Part shown: piece by piece, positions 6,863 to 10,416 of the stretch
Position numbering within the stretch: position 1 is the first letter of the stretch
Layout of the letters: each line of letters begins with the position of its first letter
Assembly (NCBI GenBank): GCA_035508595.1
Contig: DATJMR010000271.1
Coordinates: forward strand, 1-10,416
Direction of reading: 5' to 3'
Origin: Dyella_B sp035508595
GTDB lineage: Bacteria > Pseudomonadota > Gammaproteobacteria > Xanthomonadales > Rhodanobacteraceae
Length of the DNA: 10,416 nucleotides
Translations under genes and position numbers: made by a program
The notes under the pieces: generated by a model
Told to the model about the DNA's origin: nothing
The model's database searches: none
Seen by the model: only the letters and a program-made list of their open reading frames with translations

Positions 6863-6946
6863 CTTAAAGACCCCAAAATTTTACGCATTGCATTCAAGGA
6901 TTGTGCCTGCCCACAATACGCTGTGACACTCTTAGAGGAATGAGTG
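6863..6946. promoter_or_regulatory. Divergent intergenic region between pilU and the DUF4398 operon
   Basis: This 84-base AT-richer gap separates divergent starts. AGAGGA at 6934-6939 is the ribosome-binding site for the lipoprotein gene, 7 bases before the ATG at 6947, and decides that start over the GTG at 6944 and the out-of-frame ATG at 6940. On the pilU side an AAAATTTT palindrome (6875-6882) lies about 15 bases upstream of the GTG. I cannot assign -35/-10 boxes with confidence. Confidence 0.5.
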
Positions 6947-7657
6947 ATGGTCCACATATTTTCCCCGTTGAAGGTGCGTGGCAAACGCATCCCGGCGGTG
7001 GCCCCGGTGTTGCTGGTTTTGTCGCTGAGTCTAGGCGGTTGCGCCAGCGTTCCCCCGCCGGATAGTGCAATGAATCAGGCACAGGCCCAGCTTCAGGCTG
7101 CGCGCGACGCGGGTGCTTCCGACTACGACCCGGTCGATTTCGGCTTCGCCCAGGACAAATTCCAACAGGCTCAGGCGGCCATGGCCGACCGCAAATATGC
7201 GCAGGCGGCCGACCTGGCCGACGAGTCGCGCGCGGATGCCACCCTGGCCCGCACCAAGGCGCAGCTTGCGGCAGCTCGTGCCCAAATTCAGTCCAAAATG
7301 GACGCAAACAGTCGCCTGCGTGCTCAGAACGCCGAGGCGCAAAGCGAGAACGATCAGCACTACCAGCAGCAGAAGGCGCAGCTAGCCGCCCAGCAGGCCG
7401 CCGCGCAGCAGCAGAGTCAGGATCAGGGCGGCGATCAGGACAACGGCGACAACGGGGGCAATCCCGCGCAGCCGTCCTCCGGCGCACCGGCGCCGGCTAG
7501 CAGCGCACCGCAGCTACCCACCCAGGCACCCATGCAGCAAGACATGCCGGCTCCGTCATCCTCGGTGCTGGGCAATCCGCCGCCATCGCAGCAGGGGCAG
7601 GGTTTCCAGACCTTGCCTGATTCTTCCGGCCAGCAAAATCCGGGAGGCCAGCCATGA
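6947..7657 (+). CDS. DUF4398-domain lipoprotein with Pro/Gln/Ser-rich tail
   Basis: This is a 236-residue predicted lipoprotein of unknown function. The N-terminus has basic residues (Lys9, Arg11, Lys13, Arg14), a hydrophobic stretch (16-29) and the lipobox LGGC with Cys32. Ala at the next position does not signal inner-membrane retention, so outer-membrane sorting is expected. Residues of about 42-115 fit the DUF4398 pattern: an alpha-helical hairpin with AQAQLQAARDAGASDYDP, then ALAQDKFQQAQ-like FAQDKFQQAQAAMADRKYAQAADLADESRADATLA. Residues 104-158 continue as a Gln/Ala/Arg-rich likely coiled coil, and 159-236 are low-complexity Gly/Asp/Asn then Pro/Ser/Gln, probably disordered. The ATG at 6947 is preferred from its AGAGGA at 7 bases. 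The stop overlaps the next start by ATGA, so the two proteins are co-translated and probably act together in the periplasm. In related bacteria DUF4398 lipoproteins are often beside OmpA-family proteins (family knowledge). Confidence 0.85.
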   Translation: MVHIFSPLKVRGKRIPAVAPVLLVLSLSLGGCASVPPPDSAMNQAQAQLQAARDAGASDYDPVDFGFAQDKFQQAQAAMADRKYAQAADLADESRADATLARTKAQLAAARAQIQSKMDANSRLRAQNAEAQSENDQHYQQQKAQLAAQQAAAQQQSQDQGGDQDNGDNGGNPAQPSSGAPAPASSAPQLPTQAPMQQDMPAPSSSVLGNPPPSQQGQGFQTLPDSSGQQNPGGQP

Positions 7658-8295
7658 AAAACGTCATCTCCAAGCATCGCTTGTCGGTTATCGCCATCTT
7701 CCTTTTGGCCATGTTGGTCAGCGTCGCCGCACAAGCGCGCAAGACCGATATGGATGTCGATCGGCTTAACAACTCCCTGAATCAGCTGGCTTCGGATCCG
7801 AACCTGGGCATTTATGCGCAGGCCGATCAGGCGCTCGCCCGCGATGCCGTCAACCAGCTCGCTCAGGCCAGTTCGCACGACCGGCCTCATGCGCTCTATA
7901 TCGCCGAACGCCGGGTCGATCAGGCCAAGGCCCAAGCGCAGTTGCAGGCTTCGCAGCGCCAGGTCAATCAGCTCGATCAGGAAAATGCGCAACTGCAGCT
8001 CGAACGCAGCCGCATCGATGCGACGGCTGCGCAGCAGCAGCTGGATATCCAGCGCATGCAGTACCAGATCGCCCAGCAGCAAGCCTTGCAGGCGCAAGCC
8101 CAGGGCCAGGCCGCTGCCGATCAGGCCGCGCAAGCACGCCAGGAAGCCGAACAAGCCCGCAAGCTGGCCGCCGCCCAGAGCCGGGTCGCCCAGTCCGCCC
8201 GGCGCCAGGCCGAGCTTGCGGCCAAGGCCGCCAAGGCGCTGCGTTCGCAAATGCAGGACAACCAGTCGCCCAGCGATTCCAACGGCGGCAAGTAA
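7654..8295 (+). CDS. Exported Gln/Ala-rich coiled-coil protein, DUF4398-like, no OmpA domain
   Basis: This is a 213-residue protein with a Sec signal peptide: basic start (Lys2, Lys7, Arg9), hydrophobic core (11-24) and the AQA site, with cleavage expected after Ala28. There is no lipobox cysteine, so it is probably free in the periplasm. Residues 33-95 resemble DUF4398 (LNNSLNQLASDPNLG, then DRPHALYIAERRVDQAKAQAQ). Residues 90-200 are an uninterrupted Gln/Ala/Arg/Glu helix with strong coiled-coil character (QVNQLDQENAQLQLERSRID). The tail is short and polar (QDNQSPSDSNGGK). Homologues I know with this N-terminal half often carry a C-terminal OmpA peptidoglycan-binding domain; here the frame simply stops and no OmpA-like coding follows. 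The start has GGGAGG 6 bases upstream and overlaps the lipoprotein stop by 4 bases. A strong hairpin follows the stop. The function is unknown. Confidence 0.82.
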   Translation: MKNVISKHRLSVIAIFLLAMLVSVAAQARKTDMDVDRLNNSLNQLASDPNLGIYAQADQALARDAVNQLAQASSHDRPHALYIAERRVDQAKAQAQLQASQRQVNQLDQENAQLQLERSRIDATAAQQQLDIQRMQYQIAQQQALQAQAQGQAAADQAAQARQEAEQARKLAAAQSRVAQSARRQAELAAKAAKALRSQMQDNQSPSDSNGGK

Positions 8296-8304
8296 GCCTA
8301 TTCA

Positions 8305-8330
8305 CGTCCTCTCCCGCACGGGAGAGGACG
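8305..8330 (+). terminator. Strong hairpin ending the DUF4398 pair
   Basis: CGTCCTCTCCC (8305-8315) pairs perfectly with GGGAGAGGACG (8320-8330) around a GCAC loop, 9 bases after the stop. No T-run follows directly; the nearest is T5 at 8345-8349. It may be a terminator of reduced strength. The CTCTCCC...GGGAGAG core is also a recurrent intergenic palindrome in Xanthomonadales, so it may be a dispersed repeat used as a 3' end. Confidence 0.6.
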
Positions 8331-8350
8331 ATGCAACTTACGTATTTTTG

Positions 8351-8540
8351 ACGACCGACCGCGCCGCCATGCGGTCTGGCGAGGGGTCCTTGCGCCCCTT
8401 TCAAGGCCGGAGTAGGGTCAAAGTCGCCGCGGTTCTCAAACCCCTGCGGCCTACCGACTGAACCATGCGCATTCTTTCCAACGTCCCCGTCCCTGTTCCC
8501 TGCACAAGGGTTACGGGGTTTGGTTATGCGTGTGATTCGC
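8351..8540. other. Structured non-coding stretch: candidate small RNA or long ydcH leader
   Basis: No credible gene lies in 8296-8599; the open frame crossing part of it is a shadow of the preceding gene. After the terminator-like hairpin there is a run of inverted repeats: GACCGC/GCGGTC (8357-8362/8371-8376), AGGGG/CCCCT (8382-8386/8395-8399), and a compound stem 8422-8459 (AGTC/GACT, GCCGC/GCGGC, GGTT/AACC with bulges). The last is a long interrupted helix at 8465-8533: ATGCGCAT with ATGCGTGT (two G-U pairs), CCAA/TTGG, CCCCGT/ACGGGG and CCCT/AGGG around a 5-base loop. The nested order of the last four helices is unlikely to be accidental. I recognise no known RNA family and cannot tell which strand is transcribed. 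CGCTC/GAGCG at 8554-8569 adds a small stem before the next gene. Confidence 0.35.
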
Positions 8541-8599
8541 TTTTGTTCGCGAGCGCTCTTAAGTGAGCGTCCGCCGTTTTATCGCGAGGAGGTTGGATC

Positions 8600-8836
8600 A
8601 TGTTCGAAGATCAGCAGCGTGATGCTGTCGAAGCCCTGATGAAAGCCGACGCTGAGTTTCGTCGGCTATACCAACGACACAAGGAGCTCAACAGCAAAGT
8701 GGACAATGCCGAGATCGGCGTTCTCCCCGTTGACGACATGACCCTTACTTCGATGAAGAAAGAAAAGCTATACGCCAAGGAGCGCTTGCAGCGAATGTGG
8801 GACGAGCACCGCGCCCAGGATCGCCAGATTCACTAG
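8600..8836 (+). CDS. YdcH family (DUF465) small protein
   Basis: This is a 78-residue soluble protein of the YdcH/DUF465 family. The pattern FRRLYQRHKELNSKVDNAE, a short linker, then MTLTSMKKEKLYAKERLQRMW is the family's two-helix hairpin, in which the LKKEKL-type segment is the hallmark; here it is MKKEKL (52-57). The molecular function of the family is not established. The start is decided by a perfect AGGAGG at 8587-8592, 7 bases before the ATG. It is followed 19 bases after its stop by a textbook terminator. It is separated from the upstream envelope genes by a hairpin and a 304-base gap, so it is probably a single-gene unit, possibly with a long structured leader. Its charged composition and strong ribosome-binding site fit a well-expressed gene. 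Confidence 0.9.
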   Translation: MFEDQQRDAVEALMKADAEFRRLYQRHKELNSKVDNAEIGVLPVDDMTLTSMKKEKLYAKERLQRMWDEHRAQDRQIH

Positions 8837-8854
8837 CACCTGGCATGCATCCTC

Positions 8855-8893
8855 AAACAGCCCCGGAGCCTGTGCTACCGGGGCTGTTTTTTT
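8855..8893 (+). terminator. Rho-independent terminator after the YdcH gene
   Basis: AAACAGCCCCGG (8855-8866) pairs with CCGGGGCTGTTT (8878-8889) around an 11-base loop, followed by a T-run (8887-8893). The stem is GC-rich and perfect, making this the clearest terminator in the window. The A-run on the left also allows some activity for leftward transcription, but no leftward gene needs it. Confidence 0.95.
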
Positions 8894-8939
8894 ACCGCGA
8901 GGAAAAGGGCGCAAGCTGCTCTTTGGACCCATCGCTGCA

Positions 8940-8979
8940 AACGGGCCCTACAGTGCGGCTTCGCCGTTCCCGTTATGAT
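8940..8979 (+). promoter_or_regulatory. Putative promoter/operator region of the cystathionine beta-synthase gene
   Basis: TATGAT at 8974-8979 is a good -10 candidate about 41 bases before the start codon; no good -35 is seen at 17 bases. An inverted repeat AACGGG (8940-8945)/CCCGTT (8969-8974) ends on the first base of the -10, with a nested CGGC-TTC-GCCG hairpin (8956-8966) inside. This could be an operator or chance in GC-rich DNA. A gap of 127 bases follows the upstream terminator, so an own promoter is required here. Confidence 0.35.
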
Positions 8980-9020
8980 TAGGCTTCATATCAACCCAGT
9001 ACCACCTCAATGGAGTTTTC

Positions 9021-10391
9021 ATGTCGGTCAACGCCAGCGTCCTAGAGCTGATCGGAAACACCCCCATGGTTCGCGCCCAGCATCTGGATACCGGGCGCTG
9101 CGAGTTGTTCCTGAAACTGGAAAGCGCAAACCCGGGTGGCTCGATCAAGGACCGCATTGGCCTGTCGATGATCGAAGGCGCGGAAAAAGCCGGAAAGATC
9201 AAACCCGGCGCGACCTTGGTGGAAGGCACCGCCGGCAACACGGGTTTGGGGCTGGCGCTGGTGGCGCAAGCCAAAGGCTATCGACTCATTCTCGTCGTGC
9301 CCGACAAGATGAGCCGCGAGAAAATCTTCAACCTCAAGGCCATGGGCGCGGAAGTCGTGCTCACGCGTTCGGATGTCGCCAAAGGGCATCCGGAGTATTA
9401 CCAAGACATGGCCGAACGTATCGCGCGCGAAACACCCGGCGCGTACTTCATCAATCAATTCGGCAATCCCGACAACCCGCGCGCGCACATCGAAACCACC
9501 GGTCCGGAAATCCTCAAGCAGATGGACGGCAACGTGGATGCGGTGGTGGTGGGGTGCGGTTCGTCCGGCACCATGACCGGGCTCTCGCAATACTTCGCGA
9601 AACATTCGCCGAACACGGAAATCGTGCTTGCCGATCCAGTCGGTTCCATCCTCGCGCAGTACATCAACGAAGGCGTGCTGTCCACCAAATCCGGTAGCTG
9701 GATGGTGGAGGGCATCGGCGAGGATTTCCTTCCCACCATCAGCGACTTTTCGCGCGTGAAAAAGGCCTATGCCATTTCCGACAAGGAAAGCTTTCTCGCG
9801 GCGCGCGAACTGCTGGCAAAGGAAGGCGTGCTCGGTGGATCGTCCACGGGCACGCTGCTGTCGGCCGCGTTGAAATACTGCCGCGAGCAGACCGTACCCA
9901 AGCGCGTCGTGACCCTGGTCTGCGACACGGGCAACAAGTATTTGTCCAAGATGTACAACGATTACTGGATGCTCGATAACGGGTTTATCGAACGCGAGCA
10001 GCGCGGCGATCTGCGCGATTTGCTGCTTCGCCCGTTCGCGCAACGCGATACGGTGGTGGTGGGACCGAAAGAATTGCTGATGACCGCTTACACCCGCATG
10101 AAGCTTTACGATGTCTCTCAGCTTCCGGTGATGGACGGCCATCGCATCGTCGGCATCCTGGACGAATCGGATGTGCTGATGCACGTGCACGCGCATGAAG
10201 CACGCTTTCGCGATTCGGTCGCCACCGCCATGATCAGCGATTTGCAAATGCTCGATGTGCGCTCGCCTATTGAGGCGTTGCTGCCGGTGTTCGAACGCGG
10301 TCACGTTGCCATCGTGGTCGATGGCGAGCAGTTTATGGGGCTCATTACACGCATCGATCTGTTGAACTATCTACGGCGCAAGGTGCACTAA
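9021..10391 (+). CDS. Cystathionine beta-synthase, PLP enzyme with tandem CBS domains
   Basis: This is a 456-residue fold-type II PLP enzyme predicted to condense serine with homocysteine to cystathionine, the first step of reverse transsulfuration in the cytosol. The catalytic core (about 5-320) has the PLP lysine Lys43 in NPGGSIKDRIG, the substrate/PLP loop EGTAGNTG (68-75), the phosphate-binding loop GCGSSGTMTG (178-187) and GGSSTG (272-277). Residues of about 335-455 form two CBS domains (SQLPVMDGHRIVGILDESDVL and HVAIVVDGEQFMGLITRIDLL), a regulatory Bateman module that often binds adenosyl compounds. There is no N-terminal heme-binding extension, unlike the human enzyme. An O-acetylserine sulfhydrylase role is less likely given the CBS module. 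GGAG at 9012-9015 lies 5 bases before the ATG. A cystathionine gamma-lyase or gamma-synthase gene would be a natural next neighbour, but the window ends too soon. Confidence 0.92.
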   Translation: MSVNASVLELIGNTPMVRAQHLDTGRCELFLKLESANPGGSIKDRIGLSMIEGAEKAGKIKPGATLVEGTAGNTGLGLALVAQAKGYRLILVVPDKMSREKIFNLKAMGAEVVLTRSDVAKGHPEYYQDMAERIARETPGAYFINQFGNPDNPRAHIETTGPEILKQMDGNVDAVVVGCGSSGTMTGLSQYFAKHSPNTEIVLADPVGSILAQYINEGVLSTKSGSWMVEGIGEDFLPTISDFSRVKKAYAISDKESFLAARELLAKEGVLGGSSTGTLLSAALKYCREQTVPKRVVTLVCDTGNKYLSKMYNDYWMLDNGFIEREQRGDLRDLLLRPFAQRDTVVVGPKELLMTAYTRMKLYDVSQLPVMDGHRIVGILDESDVLMHVHAHEARFRDSVATAMISDLQMLDVRSPIEALLPVFERGHVAIVVDGEQFMGLITRIDLLNYLRRKVH

Positions 10392-10416
10392 GCCCATGCT
10401 CTCTCGCCTTCGGGGA

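Noticed and set aside
7435..8250. 271-codon minus-strand frame across both DUF4398 genes
   Set aside because: The Leu/Gly-rich translation is the complement of Gln/Ala codons on the coding strand; there is no motif and no start signal.
8543..8569. TTGTTC and CTTAAG considered as promoter elements for the YdcH gene
   Set aside because: No -10 hexamer is found at proper spacing and the match is too weak to report as a feature.
8904..8924. AAAGGGC/GCTCTTT stem downstream of the YdcH terminator, considered as part of an SAH or SAM riboswitch for the beta-synthase gene
   Set aside because: The stem has one G-U pair and no recognisable riboswitch core around it, and the likely promoter lies downstream of it, so it would not be in the transcript.
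9042..10304. 420-codon open frame on the minus strand opposite the cystathionine beta-synthase gene
   Set aside because: It is exactly antisense to a strongly conserved gene, is rich in His/Arg as expected for complement reading of GC-rich codons, and has no recognisable motif or ribosome-binding site.
10396..10416. Possible start of the next gene (ATG, reading MLSRLRG) or left arm of a CTCTC-type hairpin
   Set aside because: Only seven codons are visible, the Shine-Dalgarno is poor, and the same bases look like half of an intergenic palindrome; it cannot be decided from the window.

Overview
The window is chromosomal DNA from a GC-rich gammaproteobacterium. The closest match I can suggest is the Xanthomonadales, probably Rhodanobacteraceae (Dyella, Rhodanobacter or Luteibacter type). 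The reasons are the styles of the DnaE2, PGK, PilU and DUF4398 proteins, a heme-less cystathionine beta-synthase with a GTAGNTG motif, and CTCTCCC/GGGAGAG intergenic hairpins. This taxonomic call is inferred from remembered family resemblance, not from a search. There are ten protein genes and no rRNA, tRNA, CRISPR array, transposase or phage gene. Nothing looks recently acquired.

Layout. (1) 1-2681, plus strand: the 3' two thirds of dnaE2/imuC (error-prone polymerase), then alkB starting inside its stop codon, forming a DNA-damage tolerance and repair pair. (2) 2682-2742: a 36-base palindromic REP-like hairpin between converging genes. (3) 2743-4560, minus strand: pgk (GTG start with a clear Shine-Dalgarno) followed 3 bases later by a HAD phosphatase of the 5'-nucleotidase/phosphoglycolate phosphatase type. 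(4) 4689-5737, plus strand, divergent from pgk: a zeta-class GST/maleylacetoacetate isomerase gene overlapping by one base a very small 2-oxoglutarate/Fe(II) oxygenase gene. (5) 5739-5759: a hairpin shared by the converging oxygenase and pilU genes, including the pilU stop codon. (6) 5747-6862, minus strand: pilU, without pilT next to it. (7) 6947-8295, plus strand: two envelope proteins overlapping by ATGA, a DUF4398 lipoprotein and a Gln/Ala-rich exported coiled-coil protein. (8) 8296-8599: 304 bases with no gene but several inverted repeats, including a long interrupted helix. (9) 8600-8836: a small YdcH/DUF465 protein with a textbook terminator. (10) 9021-10391: cystathionine beta-synthase with tandem CBS domains; the window ends 25 bases later.

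Most of this is housekeeping or conserved accessory content. I found no defence island, biosynthetic cluster or obviously new multi-gene system. The points most worth a second look are the dnaE2-alkB coupling, the phosphatase coupled to pgk (possible metabolite repair), the compact oxygenase behind maiA, the DUF4398 pair without an OmpA domain next to an isolated pilU, and the structured gap at 8351-8540.
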